Shown: piece by piece, positions 1 through 8,445 of the stretch
Layout of the letters: each line of letters opens with the position of its first letter
Numbering within the stretch: position 1 is the stretch's first letter
Assembly: GCF_000421405.1 (NCBI RefSeq)
Contig: NZ_ATWY01000006.1
Span: 152,223 to 216,222, forward strand
Origin: Butyrivibrio sp. NC2007
GTDB lineage: Bacteria; Bacillota; Clostridia; Lachnospirales; Lachnospiraceae
DNA: 64,000 bases
Direction: 5' to 3'
The notes under the pieces: model-generated
Database searches by the model: none
Told to the model about the DNA's origin: nothing
What the model saw: only the letters and a program-made list of their open reading frames with translations
Translations under genes and position numbers: made by a program

Positions 1-754
1 TGGTGTGGATGGCAAGTTCTATTGCAGGGAGCCAGTACTGGGCTGTGAAGAACAGGCCAAGCATGCTTACGCCGAAAAGTTTGCCAAGAACTTTGGGGTT
101 CTTGATGATGGTCTTCAGGTTGATCAGGACCATCATGAGCAGAGCAATCATCAGAGATATGAATGACAGATGATGGCTTAAGACAATGACTACTATGCCA
201 ATGGCGTATTCAATATATCCGCCTTCCTCATCCTTGAGAGCTCTGCTGAGGCCACACATAGTCATGGGTAAGAATGCCTGGGCGACAAAGGCGCCTATTC
301 CAAAACCGTCATAGAGGTTTTCCCATAGGAAAAAGGTACCAAAGTAGAGGATGCCCGCTATAAGGGCAATTCTCTTATCTCCAATGAGCTTGTCCAGGCT
401 TCTGTAAGCAGTTATAGCGCCTATAATGGCTGCTACTACTACGTAAAACTTGAGTGCAGGAATTATATCCATTCCGAGAAGGACAAGAATGGCTGATGGA
501 TACAGGAAGAAATCAGGATAGAAGAATCCTACTCCATAGCCGAAGCCTCTCATGGACATCGGGCGAAGCTTAGCCGGAAAAATTCCTTGCTGCAGGGTTC
601 TGACCAGGGACAAGAGTCTTCCATAATGGAAGCCGTTCTCTGCGCCTTTCGGCAGGTCTTTTGCATAAAAGGGGGCAAAGAATGCAAGAAGCATGATAAC
701 GATGATTGCAAGGTATAATCCCTCTTCTTTTAAAAACTTTTTGATACGGTTCAT
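1..754 (-). CDS. Polytopic membrane protein, C-terminus cut by window edge
   Basis: An open frame runs from an ATG at 754 down to the window edge without a stop, giving 251 visible residues. The N-terminus MNRIKKFLKEEG is followed at once by a membrane helix (YLAIIVIMLLAFFAPF), then several more hydrophobic segments. A short loop reads NGFHYGRLLSLVRTLQQG, and FYPDFFLYPSAIL follows. This pattern resembles large YfhO/6-pyruvoyl-tetrahydropterin-synthase-related membrane proteins of Firmicutes, many of them presumed lipid-linked-sugar glycosyltransferases, but the family call is an inference. It lies 32 bp downstream of the next membrane gene on the same strand, so the two are probably cotranscribed. 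The function is unknown. The length of the missing part cannot be told. Confidence 0.8.
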   Translation of the reverse strand, partial: MNRIKKFLKEEGLYLAIIVIMLLAFFAPFYAKDLPKGAENGFHYGRLLSLVRTLQQGIFPAKLRPMSMRGFGYGVGFFYPDFFLYPSAILVLLGMDIIPALKFYVVVAAIIGAITAYRSLDKLIGDKRIALIAGILYFGTFFLWENLYDGFGIGAFVAQAFLPMTMCGLSRALKDEEGGYIEYAIGIVVIVLSHHLSFISLMIALLMMVLINLKTIIKNPKVLGKLFGVSMLGLFFTAQYWLPAIELAIHT

Positions 755-786
755 TTCTTAATTTCCTCTTATTTCTTATTATTCCA

Positions 787-2280
787 TCACTCTACCAGGT
801 TTATTCGGGTCTTGTGGTAATACTTGCACATGCTCTCATCTCTGTAGTCGTCCGGATCTCCGGTGATGTCGAATTCAGAGTAGTAGATGGGCTTGGGCTG
901 CTCGTTTATTACGTTCAGGGTCACTTCTTTATCGTCTGAGAGAAGGATCCTGGTCCATTCGTTCCTGGCTACTGCGTAGCGCTTGGCTTCGCCGATGAGG
1001 AGGGTTCTGGTTGCGGATATGGAAGTAATGTTGTCACGGTTCTCCTTGGGGATAGTGTTGACGCCAAGGAATATGGTAAGACCAGCGATCACTAGCAGGA
1101 GGTATCGTGTCAGGTAGGTCTTGGTGAGATTGGGGTTTGTCGCGATTCCTTTGGATTCAAAGAGTGCTCTGGTCCTGATGACTGACTCTAGTTCAAGGAA
1201 CATCAGAAATACAACGAATGTGTAGTATCTGACGTTCTGGATTCTTCTTGGGCCTACTTCGCTCATGGAGTACTCGGTTGGAGTGAAGGTGGAAGCGAAG
1301 AGGCAGAATGCGATAATGAACAGGATGAAAACCGGTATTTCAGGGGTCAGGCTCTTTTTGTCTTTTGCATAGTGCCATAGGAATGGCAGGAGCAGAAGCA
1401 GGAACATTACTACCGGGAGGTTAAGCCACTCGTTGAGGTAAGCAAAGGCGTCAAGGAATGAGACTCCTATTGCTTCCAAGGCGGGTCTTGAGACTGACTC
1501 TGCTGCCCTGACCTGATTGCCCGGGGCTAGTACGTTTATTATGAAGCCGGCGGCTGAAACTGCTGTTATTATTATGAGTTTTATGAAGCGTTTGATGGCG
1601 GCGTCAGCGGGGATGTCTTCTGCGTTGTGCTTTTTGGGGGTTACCCAGATTTTTAGGGCTGAGTAGATGATGGCAAGGGCCATGATCTCCAAGTTTAAGA
1701 GTCCTGTTACGAGGTTTCCGCCACCTATGAAGAAGCCAAGGATGCAGGGGAGGATGAATCTCTTTTGCCTGATAAGCATTCCCCACTGGATCAGCATCAG
1801 TGAATAAAACAGGGTGTAATAGCTTGAGCCGTTCCACCAGTAGAAGCCCTGGATTGCGTGCGGAAGGGTCTGCATCAGGAGGATGGAGATGGATGCAAAT
1901 ACTATTGTTGTGAGGCTGCTCTTCTCCTTGAAGAGTGCGGTTATGAACAGGTAATTGCCGAGGAGGAACAGCGCCACAAGGATGATGGTGGACAGGCCAT
2001 AGACTCTTTCGGAAATTATGCCGGGCTGAAGGGAGAAGATGGCGATGGCAGAAAAGGAGCCCTGCCAGGTATGATATGCGTCTACTACCTCTTTTCCCAT
2101 GGCACCGAGTACGGCGATTATCGAATGCGTGGACTGCCAGGCATCGTGGGTTCTTGTGCTGTAACCATAGTCGTCGACAAAGGGTCTGGCATAGATTGCT
2201 ATGACGAGCATAGGGATCAATGACAGGGTCAGGAGGATGGTCAGGAGTTTTCCGGATTTATTTAGAAATTCGTTGGTCAT
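787..2280 (-). CDS. DUF6056-like polytopic membrane protein
   Basis: This is a protein of about 497 residues with roughly ten or more hydrophobic segments and few charged loops. After the first helix comes RPFVDDYGYS (Asp36-Asp37), an acidic pair in the first extracytoplasmic loop. That feature is typical of GT-C-like membrane glycosyltransferases and of the DUF6056 family; the family assignment is from memory and moderate. The C-terminal ~80 residues are soluble. I chose the ATG at 2280, preceded by GGAG, rather than the upstream in-frame ATG at 2325, because that one lies inside the transcription terminator of the preceding gene. It is followed 32 bp later by another membrane protein on the same strand. 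A role in cell-surface glycan assembly is a guess. Confidence 0.75.
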   Translation of the reverse strand: MTNEFLNKSGKLLTILLTLSLIPMLVIAIYARPFVDDYGYSTRTHDAWQSTHSIIAVLGAMGKEVVDAYHTWQGSFSAIAIFSLQPGIISERVYGLSTIILVALFLLGNYLFITALFKEKSSLTTIVFASISILLMQTLPHAIQGFYWWNGSSYYTLFYSLMLIQWGMLIRQKRFILPCILGFFIGGGNLVTGLLNLEIMALAIIYSALKIWVTPKKHNAEDIPADAAIKRFIKLIIITAVSAAGFIINVLAPGNQVRAAESVSRPALEAIGVSFLDAFAYLNEWLNLPVVMFLLLLLPFLWHYAKDKKSLTPEIPVFILFIIAFCLFASTFTPTEYSMSEVGPRRIQNVRYYTFVVFLMFLELESVIRTRALFESKGIATNPNLTKTYLTRYLLLVIAGLTIFLGVNTIPKENRDNITSISATRTLLIGEAKRYAVARNEWTRILLSDDKEVTLNVINEQPKPIYYSEFDITGDPDDYRDESMCKYYHKTRINLVE

Positions 2281-2316
2281 GAATTGGGGGTATCTCCTCT
2301 TTGGGTTGGTGGGACG

Positions 2317-2352
2317 AAAAAACAATGGCGGGGTATAAATGCCGCCATTGTT
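2317..2352 (-). terminator. Rho-independent terminator of the rubredoxin/dfx operon
   Basis: A perfect 11-bp stem (2321-2331 with 2342-2352, loop of 10) is followed on the minus strand by six T residues. It lies just past the stop of the desulfoferrodoxin gene. Confidence 0.9.
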
Positions 2353-2393
2353 ATAATATAGGAAATTATGGGGAATAGCAATGTGGGGAGGTG

Positions 2394-2768
2394 TTAAACT
2401 TCCTTAACCCACAAGCCATGAAGATTACAGTACTCATATACTGCAACAGCTTTTTCACCGTCTGCGAGTACGAATTCAGCTATTGGCTTGTCTGAAGGCT
2501 TGAGGTACTTGATCTGAGCGCCGGTTGTTGTCTCCAGAGCGATGAACTGGATGTAATGTGCATCCATCATAGGGTGCTCTACTTCGCCTACCTGAACCTT
2601 AATTGTATTTCCATCTACTGTTACTGCAGGTACGTGCTTCTCTACCGCGCCATCAACGGCTCCGGGTACAAGCTCTTTCATCGGCTCGCCACAGCATACA
2701 ACAGGTACGCCTGAGTCAACTAATTTCGTGATTATATTTCCGCAAGTTTCACATCTGTAGAATTTCAT
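2394..2768 (-). CDS. dfx: Desulfoferrodoxin (2Fe superoxide reductase)
   Basis: This 124-residue protein has the usual desulfoferrodoxin layout. The N-terminal desulforedoxin-type rubredoxin-like iron site has Cys6, Cys9, Cys25 and Cys26. It is followed by the neelaredoxin-like catalytic domain with EKHVPAV, HPMMDAHYIQFIAL and the closing CNLHGLW, which carries the Cys and His ligands of the catalytic iron. By family knowledge it reduces superoxide to hydrogen peroxide in the cytoplasm, using electrons from rubredoxin and producing no oxygen, which suits a strict anaerobe. The rubredoxin gene immediately upstream is its likely electron donor. It is the last gene of a three-gene operon and is followed by a strong terminator. 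A good AGGAGG-like site precedes the ATG. Confidence 0.96.
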   Translation of the reverse strand: MKFYRCETCGNIITKLVDSGVPVVCCGEPMKELVPGAVDGAVEKHVPAVTVDGNTIKVQVGEVEHPMMDAHYIQFIALETTTGAQIKYLKPSDKPIAEFVLADGEKAVAVYEYCNLHGLWVKEV

Positions 2769-2807
2769 TTAGGTTTCCTCCTTATTTGTTTAGGTTACAA
2801 TATTCAA

Positions 2808-2966
2808 TTATTCCTGTGGTGAGAAATCATCTTTGCCTACGCTGCAGAGTGGGCAGGTGAAATCATCGGGAAGATCTTCCCACTTGGTTCCCGGAGCGAT
2901 GCCGTTATCGGGATTGCCTGCTGCCTCGTCGTAAACATAGCCACATACGTTACATACATATTTCAT
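2808..2966 (-). CDS. Rubredoxin
   Basis: This is a 52-residue protein starting [17 protein letters not shown] and ending near [15 protein letters not shown]. The two CxxC(G) knuckles supply the four cysteines that hold a single iron. The length and the spacer between the knuckles are normal for a type I rubredoxin. It is a small cytoplasmic electron carrier. Its place between desulfoferrodoxin (40 bp downstream) and the flavin reductase-rubredoxin fusion (23 bp upstream) points to a role as electron donor in superoxide and oxygen reduction. A ribosome-binding site AGGAGG precedes the ATG. Confidence 0.95.
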   Translation of the reverse strand: MKYVCNVCGYVYDEAAGNPDNGIAPGTKWEDLPDDFTCPLCSVGKDDFSPQE

Positions 2967-2989
2967 AAGATTAGTCCTCCTATCTTTTG

Positions 2990-3631
2990 TTATCGGATGA
3001 TCTTTTCAAAGTCATCTTTGCCGTGCTTGCAGATCGGGCAGATGAAGTCGTCGGGAAGGTCTTCTCCGACATACTCATAGCCACAGATTGTGCAGCGCCA
3101 CACCGTTTCGCCCTTTGGTGTTGTACCTACTGCCTGAGGTTTTGGCTTGATGTCGCTCTGATAGAACTCGTAGGTGCAGGACTGCGCATCCGAGAGAACT
3201 GTCATGAAGGTCGGTTCGCAGATGAAGAGAGTGTGTGATCCGAGGTCAACAAGCTCTTTTACCTTAAGAGAAAAGTAGGCGTTGGTGCCAGCTGTTATAT
3301 ATGGAATGCCATTGTCGGCAAGGGCGTAGTTGCTGGGTGCGTAGTCTGCGCTGAACTTGTCGACATCGCGGCCGGACTGGAAGCCGAAGTGCTTGAAGAG
3401 ATCAAAGGTGGCTTCCTTGCTGATGACTGATATGTTGCAGGCCATAGTGGCTTTGATCATGTCATGGGTGTAGTTGGCCTTGTTGACTGCGATGGAAATG
3501 GTGTTGGGGTCTGATGCGACCTGGACTGCGGTGTTGATTATGCAGCCGTTCTTCTTGTCGCCCTGGGTGGCGGTGCAGACGAAGAGGCCGTAGGCCAGCT
3601 TGTACATGGCTTTGTTGTTGAATTCCGGCAT
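2990..3631 (-). CDS. Flavin reductase-rubredoxin fusion (high molecular weight rubredoxin)
   Basis: This 213-residue protein has two domains. Residues ~1-150 form a flavin reductase-like FMN-binding split barrel ([17 protein letters not shown], then [18 protein letters not shown]). The last ~40 residues form a short rubredoxin ([19 protein letters not shown] then CPIC) that lacks the usual ~12-residue loop between the knuckles. This architecture matches Hrb of Moorella-type acetogens, which passes electrons from NAD(P)H to flavodiiron proteins. No flavodiiron gene is in the window, so here it may feed the adjacent rubredoxin and desulfoferrodoxin; that is inference. It is the first gene of the operon, with AGGAGG before the ATG. 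Confidence 0.9.
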   Translation of the reverse strand: MPEFNNKAMYKLAYGLFVCTATQGDKKNGCIINTAVQVASDPNTISIAVNKANYTHDMIKATMACNISVISKEATFDLFKHFGFQSGRDVDKFSADYAPSNYALADNGIPYITAGTNAYFSLKVKELVDLGSHTLFICEPTFMTVLSDAQSCTYEFYQSDIKPKPQAVGTTPKGETVWRCTICGYEYVGEDLPDDFICPICKHGKDDFEKIIR

Positions 3632-3787
3632 GGCGTTTTCCTCCTTATTAGGGTGTGGTGGTGGGTGGTGTCTGTGGCGCGTTTGGTGGTGCGGGGGGTG
3701 GTTGTAATTTCGTTTATATGTGTATTTATAATTATACAGAAGGGGATTCAGGATGGGAAGAGGTTAATGGAATGTTTATATATTGTA

Positions 3788-3828
3788 AATGGTACACTAT
3801 TGTAATTAATGTACCATTATGTTAGGAT
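3788..3828 (+). promoter_or_regulatory. Promoter with overlapping dyad operator for the MqsR/MqsA-like operon
   Basis: TTGTAA at 3800-3805 and TAGGAT at 3823-3828, spaced 17 bp, make a plausible sigma-A promoter. It is overlapped by an inverted repeat AATGGTACA (3788-3796) / TGTACCATT (3810-3818), whose right arm sits in the spacer. A further half-site, TTGTACCAT, lies near 3849. This layout would let the downstream HTH antitoxin-like protein repress its own operon, as toxin-antitoxin operons usually do. Binding is inferred. Confidence 0.6.
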
Positions 3829-3891
3829 AAGATTGCGTAACGTAAGATTGTACCATGTAGGGCATAACATGGAGGAGACGGGGGAATATGA

Positions 3892-4272
3892 ATGGATATT
3901 TTGTCTCCGAGCGAGGCACTATCTCGCTTGAAGCAACTCATAAAGAGCGGAAAGTATGGTATTAATTACACTTTTGTTCCAACAGACAAGAACAAGTTAT
4001 TAATAGATACATACTATGTAGACGACAAAAAGCGAATTGAAATATTGCTGAGCTTGGAAGAACAAGATTATATAAAAGATGAATATAGCTATAATTCAGA
4101 TAATCCTGATGATTACATGTATGTTTTCATTAAGAGAAATGTTCAGTTAATGCCAAGGTTTCACGAAGAAGCGCAATTTGATTATTTAGATATATACGTG
4201 AAGTTTTTCTTTGGAAATGATAAGAACAGTCTTGTTGTAATCCTTTCAATGCACAAGGCAGGCGATTATTAA
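3892..4272 (+). CDS. Small MqsR-like protein, candidate toxin
   Basis: This 126-residue acidic protein has no signal peptide or membrane segment. I do not see a strong match. However, the run RIEILLSLEEQDYI, then MYVFIKRNV, then DIYVKFFFG and LVVILSMHKAGDY follows the layout of MqsR-type RelE-fold toxins, whose pattern is IL.L...DY, W.FG, YIK, ISFH. The gene directly downstream starts with the matching MqsA-type zinc finger, which is the canonical toxin-first gene order of mqsRA. The start at 3892 is forced because the overlapping ATG at 3888 leads to an early stop. Codon use is AT-richer than in the flanking genes, which suggests horizontal transfer. The toxin call is a hypothesis. Confidence 0.5.
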   Translation: MDILSPSEALSRLKQLIKSGKYGINYTFVPTDKNKLLIDTYYVDDKKRIEILLSLEEQDYIKDEYSYNSDNPDDYMYVFIKRNVQLMPRFHEEAQFDYLDIYVKFFFGNDKNSLVVILSMHKAGDY

Positions 4273-4284
4273 GAGGGGTAAGGT

Positions 4285-5286
4285 ATGGACACTGAGAATA
4301 ATGGTTTACTATGCTGGAATTGCAGAAAAATAGTTCCCTATACAATTAAAGCAAGGCACAGATCACGCTCAATTAACGGTAAGAACTATGAATATAACGA
4401 ACGATATGGCATATGTTCAGTATGTCATAATGAGATATCTGTTCCGGGGCTAATGGATGAAAACGAGAATCGCTTTGATATCATTTACAGAAGATTGGCT
4501 GGCATTATTACCAAAAGCGATATTCATGAGCTACTGAACAAGTATGACATCGAGAAAAGGCCACTATCCCACCTTCTTGGATTCGGTGAACATACTATTT
4601 CCAGATATCTTGAGGGACAGATTCCTAAGCGTGAGTATTCAGACCTTTTATTACGCTTACTGCACGATCATCTTGAGATGGAAAAAGTTCTCGAAGAAGG
4701 CAAAGATAGAATCACAAATGTAGCTTATAACAAAGTTAAGAAGAAAATTAATCTGATAAAGCAGATGACAAGCTGTAGCACAAAGCTTGAGTTAGTTGCG
4801 TTGTATATTGTTAACTCGCAGTATGAAGTCACAGACTTATCTCTTCAGAAACTACTCTATTTCGTCAAAGCTTTTTCACTTGGTGTTTTTGACGAAGATG
4901 CTGTATTTGATGGCACATGTGAAGCCTGGGCTTACGGGCCGGTTTTTCCTGATATTTACAAAAAATACAAAACATTTGGTGATTCGCTTATACCTAAAAT
5001 CAATCCGGATCCAAGTTGTTTTGCAGGACTGAAAGCTGAGGATAAGAAAATTATAGACTTCGTGCTTAATACGTTCGGAAGGCTGAACGGAAAGGTTCTG
5101 ATGGATATTACTCATAAGGAAGAACCTTGGAATGCTGCCAGGGTCGGACTAGAGACCTTTGAAATGTCTAAAAATGTTATATCCGATTCGAGTATAGGCG
5201 ATTACTATAAAGGAATTAACAAGATATATGATCTGACTACTAGAGAAGGGGTTAATAAATATATTGATAGTTTGTTTGAGGAATAA
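4285..5286 (+). CDS. MqsA-type zinc finger / HTH / Panacea-domain protein, candidate antitoxin
   Basis: This 333-residue protein has three parts. Residues 1-60 hold an MqsA/YgiT-like zinc finger with Cys10, Cys13, Cys44 and Cys47. Residues ~75-120 look like an XRE-type helix-turn-helix (LSHLLGFGEHTISRYLEGQI). Residues ~165-330 are a Panacea (formerly SocA/DUF4065) domain, shown by LSLQKLLYFVKAF and AWAYGPVFPDIYKKY. Panacea is described as a promiscuous antitoxin domain that neutralises unrelated toxins. The gene follows the MqsR-like gene by 12 bp and is followed after 2 bp by a DUF3800 gene, so all three are one operon. It probably represses its own promoter through the dyad near 3.8 kb. Confidence 0.82.
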   Translation: MDTENNGLLCWNCRKIVPYTIKARHRSRSINGKNYEYNERYGICSVCHNEISVPGLMDENENRFDIIYRRLAGIITKSDIHELLNKYDIEKRPLSHLLGFGEHTISRYLEGQIPKREYSDLLLRLLHDHLEMEKVLEEGKDRITNVAYNKVKKKINLIKQMTSCSTKLELVALYIVNSQYEVTDLSLQKLLYFVKAFSLGVFDEDAVFDGTCEAWAYGPVFPDIYKKYKTFGDSLIPKINPDPSCFAGLKAEDKKIIDFVLNTFGRLNGKVLMDITHKEEPWNAARVGLETFEMSKNVISDSSIGDYYKGINKIYDLTTREGVNKYIDSLFEE

Positions 5287-5288
5287 GG

Positions 5289-5945
5289 ATGGATCGTTAC
5301 TTAATTTTAGATGAATCAGGCAATTTAGGAGCAAATGGCCGTTTCTTTGTAATAGCATGTGTTGATACGTATAGCTTTAAGCCTTTACACAACGTAATGA
5401 AAAGGAAACTTGGAATCGCCAAAAAAATCTTTATTGAACTTGGAAGCCTACATGCGCATGAAATCAAAGCTAAGGATGCATATCCTTGTATTAAATACCA
5501 TATTGCTGAAGTTCTATCCCAGAAAGACATACGAATCTCATATATAGTTGCAGATTTAAAACACGTTAGTCCTAAACTCCTAGAACAGAAAAATATATTT
5601 TATAATTACTTAATGCGTATTCTGATGGATCATCTACTATCTAAGGATGATGAAGGCTCAACTATCCATGTAATCTATGATAATCATACAACAAAAGTAG
5701 GCTCTGTAAATTCACTCGAAGAGTATCTTCTACTGCATTTTGTTTATGACAAAGGCTACAATCTAGATTTAAAGTTTAAGTGCATGGATTCCGACTCATC
5801 TGATGCATACGTTGTTCAAGCGGCTGACTATGCAGCCAACGCAATTTACAGTCATTTTGAGTATAACGTGAATACTTACTATGACCTACTCAAACTTGTA
5901 ACCAAGCACAAAATCAAATTTCCTACTAAAAGTTTTATGAAATAA
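5289..5945 (+). CDS. DUF3800 domain protein (RNase H-like fold)
   Basis: This 218-residue protein opens MDRYLILDESGNLG, the hallmark D-E-S-G of DUF3800, an RNase H-like fold predicted to be a nuclease. A second acidic residue lies in VIYDNHTTKVGS. The family's closing helix appears as VQAADYAANAIYSHFEY. DUF3800 genes are common in prophages and defence or toxin-antitoxin regions, but their biochemical role is poorly known. The start lies 2 bp after the stop of the Panacea gene, with GAGGAATAAGG as ribosome-binding site, so expression is coupled to it. It may be a third component of the toxin-antitoxin-like operon or a passenger. Base composition is AT-rich like its partners. Confidence 0.82.
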   Translation: MDRYLILDESGNLGANGRFFVIACVDTYSFKPLHNVMKRKLGIAKKIFIELGSLHAHEIKAKDAYPCIKYHIAEVLSQKDIRISYIVADLKHVSPKLLEQKNIFYNYLMRILMDHLLSKDDEGSTIHVIYDNHTTKVGSVNSLEEYLLLHFVYDKGYNLDLKFKCMDSDSSDAYVVQAADYAANAIYSHFEYNVNTYYDLLKLVTKHKIKFPTKSFMK

Positions 5946-6095
5946 TTCATATAGTGCTTGAAATCAGTGCCTATTGATTGTAATATAATAAGACCAAATA
6001 TTGTTATGATTTTAAGGGTGTGTAAGCCTATTATAGCGTGCGAACATTTAAGCATAAGTTGCCTGTGTGGCAACCACTATATTAGCAGCACCCTT

Positions 6096-7169
6096 TTAAT
6101 AATTAATTATTTGTCTTCTAGTGAAATCATACATATCTTCGCCGTTGTTCCAGGCTTTGTACCACTCTACTGTATTGCGTATGGCTTCATCTACATGCCA
6201 CTCGGGTTCCCAGCCAAAGGTGGTGCGGGCTTTGGTGCAGTCGAGCTTGAGGAAACTGGCTTCGTGAGGGGCATTGGCTTCTGCATGGTTCTCCCACTTG
6301 GTGTTGTCTCCCCAGTATTTTACAAAGTAATCAGCAAGGTCTCCGGTATTGATGCAGTCCTCGTCGCGTGGACCGATGTTGTAATAGCCGGAAAGGCTCT
6401 TTTCCTCTGATTGGCGCATGGCAATCATTAGATAAGCGTAGAGGGGCTCGAGCACGTGCTGATAGGGCCTCGTGGAATACGGGTTGCGGACGATTATTGG
6501 CTGGTTCTTGATCGTCGCTCTGACGCAGTCCGGAATGATACGGTCATTGGCAAAGTCGCCGCCACCTATTACGTTGCCGGCTCTGGCTGTGGAAATGGCC
6601 GGTGCTGCGGGATCTGAGAAGAATGACTTCTTGTAGGAATGTGTCACGAGCTCAGAGCAGCTCTTGGAGTTGGAATATGGATCATAGCCGTCGAGCTTCT
6701 CATCCTCGGTAAAGCCGTGGTTCTCCAGGTCGTTGTTCTCGTAGACCTTGTCCGTGGTGACGTTGAGAAAGCTAGTGGCACCGGGGTGATTGCGGAGGCA
6801 CTCGAGGATGTTTACGGTTCCCATGACATTGGTCTCGTAGGTGTAGCGCGGATCCTTGTAGGAATCGCGGACTATGGGCTGCGCAGCAAGGTGAAGGACT
6901 ACGTCGGGACTAGCTTCTGTGTAGGCTTTCTCTAAGGATGCAAGGTCGCGGATGTCGCCGATGGTGCTATGGATGTGGTTTTCCAGGCCAAGGATTGTGA
7001 AGAGGTCGGGCTCGGTATTTGGGGCTAAGGAATAGCCGTAGACTTCTGCTCCAAGCTCTTTTAACATAAGGCAAAGCCAGCTGCCTTTGAATCCTGTGTG
7101 CCCGGTCACGAAGATGCGCTTGCCGGTGTAGAAGGTCTTTAGTTCGGTGAATTTATTGGATGTGGTCAT
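6096..7169 (-). CDS. rfbG: CDP-glucose 4,6-dehydratase
   Basis: This 357-residue short-chain dehydrogenase of the extended type has the NAD-binding FVTGHTGFKGSW (residues ~20-31), DVVLHLAAQPIV and catalytic YSNSK (YxxxK). FKGSWL and the overall pattern fit CDP-glucose 4,6-dehydratase rather than the dTDP-glucose enzyme. The enzyme makes CDP-4-keto-6-deoxyglucose, a precursor of dideoxyhexoses for surface polysaccharide. No rfbF cytidylyltransferase or rfbH is next to it, which is unusual, since these normally cluster. It starts 2 bp after the stop of a small HTH gene, so the two are translationally linked. No clear terminator is seen downstream. Confidence 0.92.
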   Translation of the reverse strand: MTTSNKFTELKTFYTGKRIFVTGHTGFKGSWLCLMLKELGAEVYGYSLAPNTEPDLFTILGLENHIHSTIGDIRDLASLEKAYTEASPDVVLHLAAQPIVRDSYKDPRYTYETNVMGTVNILECLRNHPGATSFLNVTTDKVYENNDLENHGFTEDEKLDGYDPYSNSKSCSELVTHSYKKSFFSDPAAPAISTARAGNVIGGGDFANDRIIPDCVRATIKNQPIIVRNPYSTRPYQHVLEPLYAYLMIAMRQSEEKSLSGYYNIGPRDEDCINTGDLADYFVKYWGDNTKWENHAEANAPHEASFLKLDCTKARTTFGWEPEWHVDEAIRNTVEWYKAWNNGEDMYDFTRRQIINY

Positions 7170-7171
7170 GG

Positions 7172-7507
7172 TTATCGTTCATCTCCCCATTTAAATGTGT
7201 TTTTTGTACCAGCGGTAGTAGTCTTTTTATGAGCTCTTTGTTTGATCTTACCTCTATGTTTTTCAAGTAGAATTGATGGTCTGTTATCCATGTCCGGGAT
7301 GGCATTTAATACAGATTCAGCAAGTTCAAAAGCAACTGATAATTTCAAAAAGTTATCTAATGATATGTCTTCGCCGTTTTCAAATCTCTGTATTGAGCGC
7401 AAGGAAAGCCCCGTGATGGATGAAAGCTCCTTTTGTGTTATTGAGCTCTCTATTCTTAGCCTTTTCATTCTTCTACTAATTTCTAGAAGGTATGCTTTCG
7501 ATGTCAT
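7172..7507 (-). CDS. XRE-family transcriptional regulator
   Basis: This protein of about 111 residues has a clear XRE helix-turn-helix (MKRLRIESSITQKELSSITG, then LSLRSIQRFENGEDIS) in its first 60 residues and a basic C-terminal tail. I chose the ATG at 7507 over the one at 7522 because GGAGG lies between them at proper spacing. The layout resembles HipB-like antitoxin regulators in this group, but no hipA follows. Instead a nucleotide-sugar dehydratase gene begins 2 bp after the stop, so it may regulate that gene. AT-rich direct repeats lie just upstream. Confidence 0.85.
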   Translation of the reverse strand: MTSKAYLLEISRRMKRLRIESSITQKELSSITGLSLRSIQRFENGEDISLDNFLKLSVAFELAESVLNAIPDMDNRPSILLEKHRGKIKQRAHKKTTTAGTKNTFKWGDER

Positions 7508-7550
7508 GGTTTGTTCCTCCAAGAAAATTTTAACATTTTAAAATTTAATG

Positions 7551-7605
7551 TGCAATATTTTGCATTTTATTTGCATTTTAGGGTATTAAGCCGCAATTTA
7601 TTGCA
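7551..7605 (-). promoter_or_regulatory. TTGCA-rich direct repeats upstream of XRE regulator gene
   Basis: Upstream of the XRE gene the motif TTGCA(TT) recurs at short intervals (around 7552, 7560, 7571, 7592 and 7601 on either strand). Such clustered sites could bind the adjacent regulator. No binding data exist and the region is AT-rich, so this is tentative. Confidence 0.3.
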
Positions 7606-7611
7606 TATTAT

Positions 7612-8412
7612 CTAGTTCCATCTGCTGCTGAGGACATCACCCTTGAGATAGAGGTTGCCCCGAGTGTTTGTTTTGATGGGTTCGAACAGGCCTCTGTCGG
7701 TCATGTAGGCTAGATTCTGGCGGGTGCAGGAAAGCTCCCTACAGCACTCCTGGGTGTCAATGATGTTGTGGCCAGCGAAGGTTATGAAGTCGGAAAGGGT
7801 TAATGGGATAGGCTTACCGGCAGTATAGAGTTCTGCTGCCGGAACATCTATGGAATCATTGAAGGTGATGTAATAGCCACCGGTTCCGACCATGCAGGAA
7901 TTCAGGAGTTTTGGATTTTTGCAAACTTTCTCGGTTACGTCCTCGTTATCAAGTTTGGTGAGATCGATTTTTCTTGTTTTACCATCTGCAAAGAAGCAGA
8001 GAATGTTGTGGTTGTCCAGTACCGTGCAATCGATCAGATTTCTCTTTTGCCTGATTATCACGAAGTCGGGGAGGGTGGAGAGTTCGCGGATTGCGAGGCT
8101 GTCCTGGCAGCAACGGCCGTGGGATAGTTCGAGGAATTTCATCTCGTCATACTCTTTGAGTTTGTGGTTGCGGAGGATGCTGGAGATGTTCTGGCGGGTG
8201 CTGGGGATGATGCGACCACGGACCCACAATAGGCTTGCTTCTCTCGGGATTGTAAATACTCCTCTTTTAACAAAGGCGGCGAAAAGGAAGGGGGAAGTCC
8301 ATTCATCAAGATCATTTTCCAGTTCAACTATGAAGGTCTTCACCTTTTTGTAATAAAGCAGTACACCCACTGTACGTCCTAAATACTCATCATATATTTC
8401 ATAGCACTTCAT
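7612..8412 (-). CDS. Protein with C-terminal MerR/excisionase-like winged HTH
   Basis: This 266-residue cytoplasmic protein belongs to no family I recognise. The last ~55 residues (IIDTQECCRELSCTRQNLAY, then MTDRGLFEPI and LYLKGDV) fit a helix-turn-helix of the excisionase/MerR type. The middle (LRNHKLKEYDEMKFLELSHG, then QDSLAIRELSTLPDFVIIR) may be a second DNA-binding module. The frame stays open upstream to 8727, but GGAGG followed by AATTTGAA places the start at 8412. The upstream extension falls inside a dispersed repeat. A perfect 20-bp palindrome lies 34-53 bp before the start and is a likely operator. It probably regulates itself; its targets are unknown. Confidence 0.75.
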   Translation of the reverse strand: MKCYEIYDEYLGRTVGVLLYYKKVKTFIVELENDLDEWTSPFLFAAFVKRGVFTIPREASLLWVRGRIIPSTRQNISSILRNHKLKEYDEMKFLELSHGRCCQDSLAIRELSTLPDFVIIRQKRNLIDCTVLDNHNILCFFADGKTRKIDLTKLDNEDVTEKVCKNPKLLNSCMVGTGGYYITFNDSIDVPAAELYTAGKPIPLTLSDFITFAGHNIIDTQECCRELSCTRQNLAYMTDRGLFEPIKTNTRGNLYLKGDVLSSRWN

Positions 8413-8445
8413 TTCAAATTCCTCCAACATAAAATTGTAATGTTT

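Noticed and set aside
2281..2325. Upstream ATG of the DUF6056-like gene at 2325
   Set aside because: It lies inside the terminator stem of the preceding operon; 2280 has GGAG and suits the first membrane helix.
5946..6095. Possible gene or terminator between the DUF3800 and rfbG genes
   Set aside because: Only a weak GTTGCC/GGCAAC hairpin without a T run is visible, and no frame longer than chance.
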